Source: Helicobacter marmotae (GTDB lineage: Bacteria; Campylobacterota; Campylobacteria; Campylobacterales; Helicobacteraceae). From it: a stretch of DNA of 64,000 nucleotides. The notes beneath the pieces were generated by a model. That model was not told the origin of the DNA, made no database searches, and saw only the letters and a list, made by a program, of their open reading frames with translations. This document shows, in pieces, positions 43,977-55,108 of the stretch (the stretch's first letter is position 1; each line of letters begins with the position of its first letter). The DNA lies in assembly GCF_003364255.1 (NCBI RefSeq), contig NZ_NXLR01000007.1:1-64000 (forward strand), given 5' to 3'. The position numbers were made by a program, and so were the translations under genes.

Positions 43977-46352
43977 TTATTGGCAATTCACGCATTCTAT
44001 CGTTCTATCCATTACTTGCTCTTGGGCATCTGGACTTTGAGAGCGCAAATAATATGTGCTTTTTAGCCCTAATTTCCACGCGAGCATATAAATATCATTC
44101 AATATTCCACCGCTTACTTTATCAAGCCTCATAAAAATATTTATGCTCTGCCCTTGGTCTATCCATTTTTGACGCACTGCAGCGGCTTTGATAATTAAAG
44201 TCTGGTCAATATCGTATGCTGATACATAGTATTTCCATGTATCAAGATTCAAATGAGGCACAACCGCAGGGATAAGCCCACTTAAATTTTCTTCATACCA
44301 TTTCTTGCGATATGCTGGCTCGATAGTCTGCGTAGTGCCTACCAAAATGCTAATTGAACTCGTAGGGGCAATCGCCATAAGATAGCCATTTCTCATACCT
44401 TGCTTTTTTACCTTTGCCCTTAAGCCCTCCCAATCACAATGATCCGAAAAGAGCCCTCCCCTATCCACAAGCTTTAAAGTCTCTTTATTTGCCAAATCTA
44501 TGGGGAAAATCCCCTTGCTCCAATTACTTCCCTCAAATTGAGGATACACTCCCTTTTCAGCCGCGAGGTTTGAGCTTGATTCAATCGCATAGAAGCTAAT
44601 AAACTCCATAATCTCATCGATCTTACACAAATGCTCATCGCTCCCCCAGACAATGCCCGCCCTTGCTAGCATTTCAGCCTCACCCATTATGCCTAAGCCA
44701 ATCGCACGATTACGCAAATTGGTAACCTTAACCTTACGATTAGGATAGAAATTAAGCTCAATGACATTATCAAGCATTCTTATAGCAATAGGCAACACTC
44801 GCTCTATATCTTCTTTTGTGTGAATCTTGCTTAAATTCACACTTGCTAGATTGCATACCGCTGTATCTCCGCCTTGTGGGCTGCGAGAAGTCATAAAAAC
44901 TCTCTTGCCACCAATAGAATCTATACTTGTGATTTTCTTTGCCTCTTTAGTAATGCCATTATCAAGCAAAACCTTATCACCCTCATTATATATGCTTTTT
45001 GAGCCATCTTCAAACTCCACTTCCACTACATAATGATTAGGGCTTGTGTTTTGAAAAATCTCTGTGCAGAGGTTTGAACTTCTAATAATACCTGCATGCG
45101 CATTAGGATTAGCACGATTTGCATTATCTTTAAAGCACAAAAAGGGCAAACCGGTTTCAAAATAATTCATCAAAATCTTTTTCCACAAGTCTTTTGCCAA
45201 AACACGAGACTTTAAAATAGCATCTGATTGCTCATACTCTATGTATTTTTTCTCAAATTCCTCTCCATAGAGCTCTGTAAGCTCTGGGCATTCATAAGGG
45301 TCAAAAAGTGTCCAAAAATCATTTGCCAAAACGCGTTTCATAAATAAATCACAAATCCATATCGCAGGGAATAAATCATGTGTGCGTCTTCGCTCTTCAC
45401 CGCTATTTTTACGCAAATCAATAAAGTCATTAATATCGTTATGCCATATCTCCAAATAAGTAGCAATCGCTCCTTTACGCGTACCTAGCTGATCTACGGC
45501 AATAGCCACATCATTTGCAATCTTCAAAAATGGCACAACCCCACCCGCAGCATTTTTATGCCCATCAATATAGCTTCCTAACCCTCTCACGCGGCTAAAA
45601 TCCCAGCCTATACCACCACCATATTTACTTAAAAGCGCCATTTCCTTATAGGCGTCAAAAATCCCCTCGATATTATCTGGTGTGCTTCCAATAAAGCAAG
45701 AGCTTAGCTGATGTCGTGGTGTCCTTGCATTTGCTAATGTCGGGGTAGCACATATCACTTCAAACTTTGAAATCATGTCATAAAACTTCACCGCCCAGCC
45801 ATTGCAATCACGCTCATTTTGAGCCAAAAACATCGCAATAGCCATAAACATATGCTGAGGCAATTCAATGGGGTGATTATGAGAATCTTTCAATAAATAC
45901 CTATCATAAAGCGTTTTAATACCCAAATATGTAAATTGCAAATCACGTTCGGGCTTGATATGAGAATCTAAAAAATTCAAATCATATTTTTCTTTCAAAC
46001 CAGATACAAGTCTGCCCTCTTTTTCGCCTTGTATAAAGTAATCTTCAAGTTTTTTATATCCTGTCCAGCCTGTTACTTTATGATATAAGTCATATAAAAA
46101 CAATCGAGCCGCTACAAATGTCCAGTTAGGAGTATGCACATCTATCTTATCCGCTGCAGTTTTAATAAGTGTTTGCTGAATTTCCTCAGTTGTAATCTTA
46201 TCCTTAAAAAGAATCTTTGCATCTACTTCTAGCTCACTCTGACTCACCCCTTCTAGTCCCTCCACGGCTGCATGAGTGTGTTTTTGTATTTTTGCAATAT
46301 CGAGCGGTTCAATGCGCCCATTTCTTTTTGTAACCGTAATCGTATCTAGCAT
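43977..46352 (-). CDS. nrdA: Ribonucleoside-diphosphate reductase class Ia, alpha subunit
   Basis: A 791-residue large subunit of aerobic ribonucleotide reductase. Residues ~1-95 form an ATP-cone (ITVTKRNGRIEPLDIAKIQ). The active-site cysteine is in RHQLSSCFIGS near residue 218, further catalytic residues in RSSNLCTEIFQ near residue 428, and the second redox Cys in DTAVCNLASVNLS. The C-terminus ends in ECVNCQ, the shuttle Cys pair that re-reduces the active site. The partner nrdB is not in the window. GGAAAGAGG precedes the start. Confidence 0.95.
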   Translation of the reverse strand: MLDTITVTKRNGRIEPLDIAKIQKHTHAAVEGLEGVSQSELEVDAKILFKDKITTEEIQQTLIKTAADKIDVHTPNWTFVAARLFLYDLYHKVTGWTGYKKLEDYFIQGEKEGRLVSGLKEKYDLNFLDSHIKPERDLQFTYLGIKTLYDRYLLKDSHNHPIELPQHMFMAIAMFLAQNERDCNGWAVKFYDMISKFEVICATPTLANARTPRHQLSSCFIGSTPDNIEGIFDAYKEMALLSKYGGGIGWDFSRVRGLGSYIDGHKNAAGGVVPFLKIANDVAIAVDQLGTRKGAIATYLEIWHNDINDFIDLRKNSGEERRRTHDLFPAIWICDLFMKRVLANDFWTLFDPYECPELTELYGEEFEKKYIEYEQSDAILKSRVLAKDLWKKILMNYFETGLPFLCFKDNANRANPNAHAGIIRSSNLCTEIFQNTSPNHYVVEVEFEDGSKSIYNEGDKVLLDNGITKEAKKITSIDSIGGKRVFMTSRSPQGGDTAVCNLASVNLSKIHTKEDIERVLPIAIRMLDNVIELNFYPNRKVKVTNLRNRAIGLGIMGEAEMLARAGIVWGSDEHLCKIDEIMEFISFYAIESSSNLAAEKGVYPQFEGSNWSKGIFPIDLANKETLKLVDRGGLFSDHCDWEGLRAKVKKQGMRNGYLMAIAPTSSISILVGTTQTIEPAYRKKWYEENLSGLIPAVVPHLNLDTWKYYVSAYDIDQTLIIKAAAVRQKWIDQGQSINIFMRLDKVSGGILNDIYMLAWKLGLKSTYYLRSQSPDAQEQVMDRTIECVNCQ

Positions 46353-46365
46353 ACCTCTTTCCTTA

Positions 46366-46989
46366 TTATTTGTATTGCACTAATTCATCTAATTGAATTC
46401 TAAATCTCTCTTGTTGGGGCTTTGCACGATACCCAAAGCAAACAATCAAACTTACTTGCTCTTTAAATGGATCTAAGCCATAAAGTTTCTCTACTTGTTG
46501 CTTATCAAAGCCTTCGATATAGCATGTATCAATCTTTAAATAACTTGCATAAGCGACCATATAAGTCGCCATAATATAAGCTTGCAATGCACTCCAATGG
46601 GCAATTTTATCCTCCACAAACCCACGTGTGCGAAGATAGCCGCCCAAACGATTACAGAAAGTTTCATAGCCATTAAGATTCATTTTCCGTCTAAATGTGT
46701 TTGCCTTAATGTATTCACTTGGAGGAATGACATCATTTTGCAAACTCTTAAAAACCACCACTTCGCTTGCTGTAGTAATTTGAGGCTGATCCCAGCATAA
46801 TGGACGCAAAGCCTTTTTACCCTCATCGCTACGTACAACAATAAGCCTTGTAGGCTCTACACCAAAAGAACTAGGAGCAAGTCGCCCAACTTCTAAGATT
46901 TCTTCAAAAGTCTCTTTAGGGATCTTTTTACTCTCATCAAAAAGCTTGCACGCATGGCGAAAATGCACAGATTCTAAAAATTGATTCAT
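46366..46989 (-). CDS. NAD(P)H-dependent nitroreductase family protein
   Basis: A 207-residue FMN-dependent nitroreductase. RHACKLFDESK near the N-terminus, EVGRLAPSSFGVEPTRLIVV near residue 37 (given in part) and the C-terminal CYIEGFDKQQVEKLYG and LIVCFGYRAKP motifs match the oxygen-insensitive nitroreductases FrxA/RdxA of Helicobacter, closer to FrxA. Such enzymes reduce nitro compounds including metronidazole; the natural substrate is unknown. ATG 46989 is spaced better from AAAGGAG than ATG 46995. It lies 14 bases upstream of nrdA on the same strand. Confidence 0.82.
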   Translation of the reverse strand: MNQFLESVHFRHACKLFDESKKIPKETFEEILEVGRLAPSSFGVEPTRLIVVRSDEGKKALRPLCWDQPQITTASEVVVFKSLQNDVIPPSEYIKANTFRRKMNLNGYETFCNRLGGYLRTRGFVEDKIAHWSALQAYIMATYMVAYASYLKIDTCYIEGFDKQQVEKLYGLDPFKEQVSLIVCFGYRAKPQQERFRIQLDELVQYK

Positions 46990-47017
46990 ATTCATACTCC
47001 TTTGTTGATTTTAATCT

Positions 47018-48820
47018 TTATTTTGCCTTAGCACGTTTGCGCATATTAGGCTCTAGAATTTTTTTACGTACACGGACATTTAGGGGCGTTATTTCAAGGA
47101 TTTCATCATCTTCTATCCATTCTAACGCCCTCTCTAATGTCAGCTCTCTTGGTGGCACTAATTTAATGGCATCATCACTCCCGCTAGCACGCATATTAGT
47201 CAAATGCTTACTTTTAATAGGATTCACATCTAGGTCATTATCCCTGCTATGCTCACCTATGACCATACCTACATATACTTTAGTTTGCGGAGAGACAAAC
47301 AGCACCCCACGCTCTTGGATATTATAGAGTGAAAAGCCCGTTGCCTCACCATTTTCCATACTAATAAGCGCACCATTTTTACGAGATTCCACACTGCCGC
47401 TAAAGGCTCTAAACTCTAAAAAACTATGATTCATAATACCCTCGCCCTTTGTATCGGTTAAAAACTCGCTTCTATAGCCAATAAGCCCACGTGCAGGTAT
47501 CTCAAACTCTAAACGCGTATAGCCATCACTCATAGGATTCATGGCTTTCATCTCTGCCTTGCGACGTCCGAGCTTCTCTATAATGCTCCCGCTAAAATCT
47601 TGTGGCGTGTCAATCACTAAATGCTCAAAAGGCTCGCATTTCACGCCATCAATTTCTTTAACAATCACTTCAGGGCGAGAAATGCTAAACTCAAATCCCT
47701 CTCTTCGTAAATTCTCTGCCAAAATAGTAATTTGCAACTCCCCTCGCCCACTTACTTTAAACTTCCCCTCGCCCATTTCTTCACAACGCATAGCGATATT
47801 GGTTTGCATTTCTTTTAAAAGCCTATCTTTAATTTTATTTGCTGTTACATGCTTGCCCTCTAAGCCTGCCAAAGGGCTATCATTTACCGCAAAATACACG
47901 CTCATCGTGGGCTCTTCTAAATGCATAGGATCAAGGGGCATAGGATTATTTATATCCACGATAGAATCCCCAACATCAATGGCATTAAATCCAGCAATTG
48001 CCACAATATCGCCGGCTTGGGCAGATTCTATCTCCGTACGTGCTAAGCCCAAAAAGCCTATAAGCTTACTAATGCGCCCAGTTTCTTTCTCGCCATCACT
48101 TTTAGCAAGCATAACATTCGCACCCTTTGTAATCACACCATTAAACACCCTAGCTATACCGATTTTCCCCACATAGTTATCATAATCTAATGTGAAAATT
48201 TGCATTTGCAGTGGATTATCCGCACTTCCGCTAGGGGCAGGTACATACTCTAAAATCGCCTCAAAGAGGGGCTCAAGATTCTTTTTCTCATCTCCTAGCT
48301 CTTTAATCGCATAGCCATCACGGGCTGCTGCATAAATCACAGGAAAATCTAATTGAAAATCACTCGCCTCCATAGCTACAAATAAATCAAACACTTCATC
48401 AACCACTCTATCAGGTTCTGCGGCAGGCTTGTCAATTTTATTTACTACCACAATGGGGCGGATTCCAAAGCTTAGAGCCTTTTTGACCACAAATTTTGTC
48501 TGAGGCATAACACCCTCTTGCGCATCTACAAGCAAAAGCACGCCATCGACCATTTTTAGCACACGCTCAACTTCACCGCCAAAATCAGCATGCCCGGGAG
48601 TATCGATGATATTAATCTTTGTGCCTTTGTAGTGAATGGCTGTGTTTTTAGAAAGTATAGTAATGCCCCGCTCTCTTTCTAAATCATTAGAATCCATAAC
48701 CCGCTCATCAACCTGCTCTCTTTCACTAAATGTGCCTGATTGGCTTAAGAGCCCATCGACTAAAGTGGTCTTTCCATGATCGACATGGGCGATAACAGCT
48801 ATATTTCGTATATTTTGCAT
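47018..48820 (-). CDS. typA: GTP-binding protein TypA/BipA
   Basis: A 600-residue ribosome-associated translational GTPase. G1 is [15 protein letters not shown] near residue 11, the switch region [14 protein letters not shown]3 DTPGHADF near residue 73 and G4 VNKIDKP near residue 127. EF-G-like domains III and V and the BipA-specific C-terminus follow, with total length typical of the family. It is thought to help 50S assembly and stress growth. It precedes the nitroreductase gene on the same strand by about 30 bases. Confidence 0.93.
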   Translation of the reverse strand: MQNIRNIAVIAHVDHGKTTLVDGLLSQSGTFSEREQVDERVMDSNDLERERGITILSKNTAIHYKGTKINIIDTPGHADFGGEVERVLKMVDGVLLLVDAQEGVMPQTKFVVKKALSFGIRPIVVVNKIDKPAAEPDRVVDEVFDLFVAMEASDFQLDFPVIYAAARDGYAIKELGDEKKNLEPLFEAILEYVPAPSGSADNPLQMQIFTLDYDNYVGKIGIARVFNGVITKGANVMLAKSDGEKETGRISKLIGFLGLARTEIESAQAGDIVAIAGFNAIDVGDSIVDINNPMPLDPMHLEEPTMSVYFAVNDSPLAGLEGKHVTANKIKDRLLKEMQTNIAMRCEEMGEGKFKVSGRGELQITILAENLRREGFEFSISRPEVIVKEIDGVKCEPFEHLVIDTPQDFSGSIIEKLGRRKAEMKAMNPMSDGYTRLEFEIPARGLIGYRSEFLTDTKGEGIMNHSFLEFRAFSGSVESRKNGALISMENGEATGFSLYNIQERGVLFVSPQTKVYVGMVIGEHSRDNDLDVNPIKSKHLTNMRASGSDDAIKLVPPRELTLERALEWIEDDEILEITPLNVRVRKKILEPNMRKRAKAK

Positions 48821-48905
48821 GGGGAGTTCTCTGCTTTATTTGGGATTAAAAAAGAAGCGATTATATAAATCCTATCTTTAAAACTATCTTTATATGCTAT
48901 AAATA

Positions 48906-50330
48906 TTACCCGCGCAAAATTTTTACACATGCTTTAATGGAAGCGATCAAATACTCTATATCAGCCACGCTATGGCTATAGTGAATGCTTACCCGTAGCC
49001 ATCCGGGCTTTTTCTGCAATGAGCCATCAGGTATCAAATAATGCCCATATGGTCCCGCACAACTGCAACCTGCGCGCGTTTGTATGCCATATTTTTTACT
49101 CAAAAGTGCGCATAAATCAAGGGGAGAAATAGAGCCAATATTAAAACTCACTATACCTAATCGATTTAGCGATAAATCTCCATAAATACTCACCGCTGGT
49201 ATCTTGGCTAATTCATGTAAAAAAACTTCTGTGAGTATTTTCTCCCTACGCATAATAAAATCTAATCCTATCTCATCACGTAATTGATAGGCTAATGCCG
49301 CATAAAGTAAGCCCAAAATAGGGGGCGTTCCAGCTTCTTCGCGCAAAGTAATATCATCAATGAAGTAATGTATATCATCATTAGCATATTCAATCACACC
49401 TCCCCCACTAAAGCTAGGCGGTAAGGTGCTATCAAGCAATGATTTGCGTATAGCTAAAATCCCGCATGCCCCAACCCCTCCTAAAAGTTTATGAGGAGCA
49501 AGAAAGGCTGAATCAAAATAAGAACTATCCACAACCATATAAGGCGAGGAGCTTGCCATATCAAGGGCGATTATCGCCTTATAATCACGCAATATTTTTG
49601 AAAAAGATTCTAAAGGTGTGAAAATCCCCGTAACATTAGAAGCCACATTCAAGCTTGCGATGATTTTTTTACCTTTTAGTGTTTTTAAGATTTGGGCTAA
49701 ATCTTGTGAATCTGGCAAACCTTGCTTATCAAAGGCAATTTTATGCACATGGCATAGCCCCTCTTTATAACTAATTTCATTGGAATGATGTTCAAAGCCA
49801 CTCATCAGCACATGAGGGAGATTTAGTGCATTTGTCGCTACATCATAGGCTTTTATCCCTTGCAATAAGCCTTGAGTATCCTTATGTATGCCTTGTGTGC
49901 AATATGGCTCAATCAAAGCCCCCAAATGCCCCAAAGAATGCGGCGATATATAAATACCCATAAGCTCTTGAAACTTTTTAATACCAAAACTCGCCCCACT
50001 TCCTCCACTAATAAGCACAAAATCATCGCCTAAACCCAGTATATGGGCTATACGTTCTTTTGCATATTCATAAAGTGTGCTCATCAATGCAGCACTTGAA
50101 GAGATTTTAGAATGCGTGTTTGCATAATAAGGCAGAATAGATTCTATACGTTTGTTAATCGCCCTATAAGCAAGCCCTGAAGCGGTAAAGTCAAAATAAT
50201 AGTGTTTGGGTGCAAGAATGGTATTTGCGCGAACGCTAGAGAGTATATCATCATTACTATCTACCTTATCAAGTAATGGAGCAAAAAAACGATTGATAAG
50301 TTTCTCACTCTTTGATGATATAACAGACAT
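48906..50330 (-). CDS. Class V aminotransferase, cysteine desulfurase-like
   Basis: A 474-residue PLP enzyme. YYFDFTASGLAYRAIN near residue 44, GFEHHSNEISYK near residue 173 and the PLP lysine in FLAPHKLLGGVGACG near residue 280 fit the SufS/CsdA/selenocysteine-lyase group. A catalytic Cys is likely in RAGCSCAGPYGHYL near residue 425. It is longer than housekeeping NifS/IscS and lacks neighbouring Fe-S assembly genes, so it is probably a specialised desulfurase or lyase. Selenium delivery to the nearby YedF/SelD system is conceivable but purely inference. It is divergent from acnB. Confidence 0.75.
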   Translation of the reverse strand: MSVISSKSEKLINRFFAPLLDKVDSNDDILSSVRANTILAPKHYYFDFTASGLAYRAINKRIESILPYYANTHSKISSSAALMSTLYEYAKERIAHILGLGDDFVLISGGSGASFGIKKFQELMGIYISPHSLGHLGALIEPYCTQGIHKDTQGLLQGIKAYDVATNALNLPHVLMSGFEHHSNEISYKEGLCHVHKIAFDKQGLPDSQDLAQILKTLKGKKIIASLNVASNVTGIFTPLESFSKILRDYKAIIALDMASSSPYMVVDSSYFDSAFLAPHKLLGGVGACGILAIRKSLLDSTLPPSFSGGGVIEYANDDIHYFIDDITLREEAGTPPILGLLYAALAYQLRDEIGLDFIMRREKILTEVFLHELAKIPAVSIYGDLSLNRLGIVSFNIGSISPLDLCALLSKKYGIQTRAGCSCAGPYGHYLIPDGSLQKKPGWLRVSIHYSHSVADIEYLIASIKACVKILRG

Positions 50331-50616
50331 AATTTCTCCTCAAAATAAAATAATGCCCCTAGTTGTTACTTTATGTATCTTTTAAGAAGCAATATCTTGG
50401 CAAGATTCCCTTATATGCTATCTTTCCGCGAAGTATGCAAAACAAGAAAAACTAAAAATATATTTGTCATTGGGAAGTTTCAAAGTAGAAAATTAGACAA
50501 CTTTCATTTTACTTTCTATCCCATTTAGTATTTTTATTATACAATTGAAGCAAACCATTATATAGGGTTTTGGTTTCTATAACAACAATAAATCACAAAC
50601 TAGCAAGGAGAACACG

Positions 50617-53196
50617 ATGAGGGAAGAGTATGAACAATTCATTAAAGACTATAAGACACATGTAGAAGAGCGAGCCGCTCAAGGAGTGCCACCTCTAGCG
50701 CTGAATGTATCGCAGACACAATGTATTATCAATATGTGTAAAGATTCAAGCCTAAATGATGAGCAAAAAGCATTCGCCAAAGAGCTGCTTATACACAGGG
50801 TAAATCCCGGCGTTGATGCTTCAGCAAAACTCAAGGCAGAGTTTTTTGGAGACATTTTGCTTAACAATAAGCTTGATTGGGGTTTCACACCCATCGAAGC
50901 CATAACATATCTAGGTACCATGCTTGGAGGATATAATGTCCTACCACTCGTTCAAGGGCTTTCTTTAAGTGATAGCACACTTGCAAAAGCTTGCGCACAA
51001 GCCCTTAAACATACACTCTTAATTTATGATAACTTTGAGAAAATCACTGCACTTAATACCCCGCTTTCACAAGAAATACTTCAATCTTGGGCAGATGCAG
51101 AGTGGTTTAAAAATAAAGAGGGCTTGAGTGAAGTGATTAAGGTATGTGTGTTCAAAGTTGATGGCGAAACTAACACAGATGATTTAAGCCCAGCAGGTGA
51201 TGCCTTTACACGAAGTGATATTCCACTCCATGCGAAAGCCATGCTGAAAAGCCGTATTGAGAACTTTGAGCAACGTATAGAATCTGCCAAGCAAAAGGCA
51301 GCACAACACAACGCAGTAGTGGCGTATGTGGGCGATGTTGTCGGTACAGGTAGTAGCCGTAAATCCGCGTGTAACTCCATTTTGTGGCACTTTGGTAAAG
51401 AGATTCCCTATATCCCTAATAAAAAAAGTGGCGGTATTGTCATTGGAAGTGTGATTGCGCCTATTTTCTTCAATACTTGTGAAGATAGCGGTGCCTTGCC
51501 CATTGTCGCTGATGTAAGCGAGCTTAAAGATGGCGATATTATTGAAATTAATACCAATAAAGGTGAGATTAGTAAAGATGGAAAGGTGGTCGCCACATTT
51601 ACGCTAAACCCTCGCACAATTGCTGATGAAATCCGTGCAGGCGGGAGAATTCCGCTCATCATAGGCAGAGGTCTCACTGCTAAAGCAAGAGAATATTTAA
51701 AGCTTGGCAAAAGCGATGTCTTCCAAGAAGCAAAACAACCCGCCTCTAGCACAAAAGGCTATACATTAGCGCAAAAAATGGTAGGCAGGGCTTGTGGCGT
51801 AGAAGGTGTGCGCCCGGGGACATATTGTGAGCCTAAAACAACAACCGTTGGTAGTCAAGATACCACAGGTGCGATGACGCGCGATGAGATTAAAGAGCTT
51901 GCTGCACTTAATTTTGGTGCAGATTTTGTATTGCAAAGCTTCTGCCACACAGCAGCATATCCAAAACCAGCAGACGTAAGCTTACATGCAACTTTACCAA
52001 ACTTCATATCTGAACGTGGCGGGGTGGCACTTCATCCTAAAGATGGCGTTATCCACTCATGGCTTAATCGTATGTGTTTGCCTGATACCGTTGGGACAGG
52101 TGGAGATTCTCACACAAGATTCCCTATTGGCATTAGCTTCCCAGCAGGGAGTGGGCTTATCGCTTTTGCGGCTGTTACAGGCTCTATGCCCCTTGATATG
52201 CCAGAATCTGTACTTGTGCGCTTTAAGGGCAAACTCAATCCCGGCATTACCTTGCGTGATTTAGTCAATGCCATTCCATATTATGCTATTAAGCAAGGAC
52301 TTTTAACGGTTGAAAAGAAAGGCAAGAAAAATATCTTTAGCGGAAGGATTTTAGAAATTGAGGGCTTAGGAGACTTAAAAGTAGAGCAAGCCTTTGAACT
52401 AAGCGATGCAAGCGCAGAGAGAAGTGCAGCAGCATGTAGTGTAAGGCTCAACAAAGAGCCTATCATAGAGTATTTAAGCTCAAATATTAAACTCATAGAA
52501 TCTATGATTGCCAATGGCTACCAAAGTGCAAAAACCTTGCAAAGAAGAGCAGATAAAATGAAAGAGTGGATTGCTAATCCTGTGCTTTTAGAGCCAGATA
52601 GTGATGCAGAATATGCAGCTATTATTGAAATTGATTTAGCTGATATTAAAGAGCCTATCTTGGCTTGTCCAAATGACCCAGATGATGTCGCTACACTTAG
52701 TGAAATTCATGCTAATCCCAAACGTCCAAAAAATATCGATGAAGTGTTTATCGGTAGCTGTATGACAAATATTGGGCATTTTAGAGCATTTGGTGAAATT
52801 GTCAAAAATGAAGGACAAAGCAAAACACAAATTTGGATTGCCCCTCCCACCAAAATGGACGAAAAAGAGCTTACAAAAGAGGGGTATCTCTCACTCTTTG
52901 GTGCTGCAGGCGCAAGACTAGAGGCACCCGGCTGTAGTTTATGTATGGGGAATCAAGCACGTGTAAGGGATAATGCTGTAGTGTTTTCTACCTCAACACG
53001 TAATTTTGACAACCGCATGGGTAAAGGAGCACAGGTATATTTAGGAAGTGCAGAGCTTGGCGGTGTATGTGCAATGCTAGGACGCCTGCCAACTACGCAA
53101 GAATATCTTGAAATCGCTCCAAAGAAGATTGAATCTAAAAAAGATAATATTTATACTTATCTTAACTTCAATCTTATGCCAGACTTCACACTCTAA
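50617..53196 (+). CDS. acnB: Aconitate hydratase B
   Basis: An 859-residue bifunctional aconitase / 2-methylisocitrate dehydratase of the TCA cycle. The N-terminal HEAT-like domain (residues 1-160) and the swivel domain ([17 protein letters not shown] near residue 250) come before the [4Fe-4S] domains; cluster cysteines lie in [14 protein letters not shown] near residue 712 and [12 protein letters not shown] near residue 775. AcnB apo-protein can also bind mRNA when iron is short. CAAGGAGAA precedes the start. The 286-base upstream gap holds an AT-rich region with a possible TATACAAT -10 box. Confidence 0.95.
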   Translation: MREEYEQFIKDYKTHVEERAAQGVPPLALNVSQTQCIINMCKDSSLNDEQKAFAKELLIHRVNPGVDASAKLKAEFFGDILLNNKLDWGFTPIEAITYLGTMLGGYNVLPLVQGLSLSDSTLAKACAQALKHTLLIYDNFEKITALNTPLSQEILQSWADAEWFKNKEGLSEVIKVCVFKVDGETNTDDLSPAGDAFTRSDIPLHAKAMLKSRIENFEQRIESAKQKAAQHNAVVAYVGDVVGTGSSRKSACNSILWHFGKEIPYIPNKKSGGIVIGSVIAPIFFNTCEDSGALPIVADVSELKDGDIIEINTNKGEISKDGKVVATFTLNPRTIADEIRAGGRIPLIIGRGLTAKAREYLKLGKSDVFQEAKQPASSTKGYTLAQKMVGRACGVEGVRPGTYCEPKTTTVGSQDTTGAMTRDEIKELAALNFGADFVLQSFCHTAAYPKPADVSLHATLPNFISERGGVALHPKDGVIHSWLNRMCLPDTVGTGGDSHTRFPIGISFPAGSGLIAFAAVTGSMPLDMPESVLVRFKGKLNPGITLRDLVNAIPYYAIKQGLLTVEKKGKKNIFSGRILEIEGLGDLKVEQAFELSDASAERSAAACSVRLNKEPIIEYLSSNIKLIESMIANGYQSAKTLQRRADKMKEWIANPVLLEPDSDAEYAAIIEIDLADIKEPILACPNDPDDVATLSEIHANPKRPKNIDEVFIGSCMTNIGHFRAFGEIVKNEGQSKTQIWIAPPTKMDEKELTKEGYLSLFGAAGARLEAPGCSLCMGNQARVRDNAVVFSTSTRNFDNRMGKGAQVYLGSAELGGVCAMLGRLPTTQEYLEIAPKKIESKKDNIYTYLNFNLMPDFTL

Positions 53197-53204
53197 CACC
53201 TCCT

Positions 53205-53246
53205 CCCCCTCCTCATACTAAGCCTTGCTTATTTTTAAGGAGGGGG
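53205..53246 (+). terminator. GC-rich inverted repeat after acnB
   Basis: A 9-bp perfect inverted repeat (CCCCCTCCT / AGGAGGGGG) begins nine bases after the acnB stop, with a 24-base loop. The absence of a T run makes termination uncertain. Confidence 0.4.
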
Positions 53247-53369
53247 CTAAACCTCCTCATAATCTCTTAAGCTTAACTACGCATTTCTTAAAGAAATTTT
53301 AATTCATAAGAGTGTATTATCATACGTGTATGCTTTCATATCTTAGAAACTCACGCTAAGGGACACATA

Positions 53370-53987
53370 ATGAATAACACTATACAAATTGATGTGCGCG
53401 ATTTACCTTGCCCAGAGCCGGTTATTAAGGCAAAACAAGCACTTTTGGGTGTAAATGAACATTCCTTAAGACTCCATTCTTATGAAATTATTGGCAATAC
53501 ATCTTCTTCTAAAGAGAATCTCTCGCGTTTCTTAAAATCAGAGGGTTTTGAGTTTGAAGTGGGATTTGGACGAGATGAGCAATTTATGATTATCCTTAAG
53601 GGTAAAACAAGCAAAGATGGCAAAATAGGTAAAGATAAAATAGTGCCCAAAATGATGCTTTTTAAAAATGATAGAGTGGGCGAGGGAGAGTTAGGGGGTA
53701 TGCTTACTAATGGCTTTATTAAAGCCTTGCTACATTCTGATGTGCTCCCACAAAAAATTTTATTTATTAATCGCGGTGTGCTCCTCACAACAGATAATGA
53801 TGAAGTAGATAATACCGAAATCGTCGAAGCACTCAAAGAGCTTGAAAAACAAGGAGTTGAAATATATTCGTGTGGTTCATGTCTAAGCTATTTTGCCCTA
53901 ACAGAGCGAGTGAAGGTCGGTATGATAGGCAATGCGTTAGAGGGCATACAAAATATGCTATCAAGTGAGAATCTTATCTCCCTCTAA
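53370..53987 (+). CDS. yedF: Sulfurtransferase-like selenium metabolism protein YedF
   Basis: A 205-residue protein. The N-terminal TusA-like domain has DVRDLPCPEPVIKAKQAL (conserved Cys near residue 14). The C-terminal DsrE-like domain includes FINRGVLLTTDN and SCGSCLSYF with a Cys pair near residue 168. This two-domain form is found next to selD in selenium-using bacteria and is believed to channel or handle selenium. It lies 22 bases upstream of selD on the same strand. Confidence 0.85.
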   Translation: MNNTIQIDVRDLPCPEPVIKAKQALLGVNEHSLRLHSYEIIGNTSSSKENLSRFLKSEGFEFEVGFGRDEQFMIILKGKTSKDGKIGKDKIVPKMMLFKNDRVGEGELGGMLTNGFIKALLHSDVLPQKILFINRGVLLTTDNDEVDNTEIVEALKELEKQGVEIYSCGSCLSYFALTERVKVGMIGNALEGIQNMLSSENLISL

Positions 53988-54009
53988 ATAAACTATAGAT
54001 AGGTAAGTT

Positions 54010-55056
54010 ATGGAAGAGCACAAACTCACCCAATATATTCAATGCGCAGGTTGAGCCGCTAAAGTGGGTCTGGAAGACTTATCACAAATTGCTAGCGGAC
54101 TTGAGCAAAAGCCAAACCCTCTTTTAATAGCGGGCTTTGAGAGTAATGAAGATTGCGGGGCTATGCTTTTATCAAACCAAAGTGAAAATGTTATGCTATC
54201 AAGCGTGGATTTCATCACACCTGTGGTTAATGACCCTTATATCTATGGGCAAATTGCTGCAGCCAATGCCTTAAGCGATATTTTTGCCATGGGTGGGAGT
54301 GCGATAAGTGCGCTCAATCTTTTAATGTGGGATAATGCGCATTTTGATACCAACATAGCAAATGCTATCCTTAGAGGGGGATTAGATAAAATCACAGAGG
54401 CAGGGGCATTATTACTTGGTGGTCATACGATTAAAGATAAAGAGCAAAAATATGGACTTTCTGTAAATGGTATGGTGCATAAATCTCATATATGGCGTAA
54501 CCACACGGGGCAAATTGGTGATGTATTAGTCTTAACAAAGCCCATAGGAAGCGGTATCCTAACGACTGCAATTAAAGCAGATATGCTTAAAGAGAGCACT
54601 GAGGTTATCCAATCAATGCAAACGCTAAATCTCTATGCGGCTAATATAGCCAAAGCATATGAAATCCACGCTTGCACTGACATTACAGGCTTTGGGCTAA
54701 TAGGGCATGGGCTTGAAATGTGTGAAGGGCTAAAGCATACTCCCCCAAAAAGCATACTCTTTTATACCCAGCAGATTCCATTATTTCATCACGTACAAAC
54801 ACTTGCGCAAAATGGCATTATCCCCGGTGGCTCTTATGAAAATAAAAAATCTCTCCAAGATAAAGTCGCCTTGCAATGCACACTAGAAGATGATATTTTT
54901 TATTATGATGCGCAAACTTCAGGGGGTTTGCTCTTTGCCCTCCCCTCTAAGCAAGTAAAAGATTTTATTAATAGCCTTCATCAAGCCGGCATAGAGCAAG
55001 CAAGTATTATAGGTGAGATTGTCCCCAAAGCCCAGAGGGCGATTATTTTAGGCTAA
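54010..55056 (+). CDS. selD: Selenide, water dikinase (SelD) with in-frame selenocysteine UGA
   Basis: A 348-residue selenophosphate synthetase using ATP and selenide. A naive reading starts at GTG 54064, but the frame extends upstream through a TGA at 54052-54054 to ATG 54010, encoding MEEHKLTQYIQCAGUAAKVG, where U replaces the active-site Cys of the family's G(C/U)-x-x-K motif. Other motifs: DFITPVVNDPYIYGQIAAAN near residue 71, GGHTIKDKEQKYGLSVNG near residue 137 and DITGFGLIGHGLEM near residue 220. Self-encoded Sec in SelD is known in several bacteria, including Campylobacterota. It implies SelA, SelB and tRNA-Sec elsewhere in the genome. A putative SECIS hairpin follows the UGA. Confidence 0.9.
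54052..54085 (+). promoter_or_regulatory. Selenocysteine codon and putative bacterial SECIS hairpin
   Basis: Directly downstream of the UGA, bases 54064-54082 can fold into an 8-bp helix (including G-U pairs; core GUCU/AGAC) with a GGA apical loop about 18 bases after the UGA, within the range for SelB-binding elements. Folding was done by eye. Confidence 0.6.
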
Positions 55057-55108
55057 GCATTATAGGCGTTTTACCGATATATCCTTAATATTATTCTAAG
55101 GGGTGTTT

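Noticed and set aside
43787-44134. Plus-strand frame of 115 codons overlapping the 3' ends of the fucosyltransferase and nrdA genes
   Set aside because: It overlaps nrdA extensively on the opposite strand, has no ribosome binding site and no recognisable features.
47541-48176. Plus-strand frame of 211 codons inside typA
   Set aside because: It is an antisense shadow of a well-conserved GTPase gene.
54064-55056. SelD starting at GTG 54064
   Set aside because: This start would omit the active-site residue; the frame continues upstream through a TGA that falls exactly at the Cys/Sec position.
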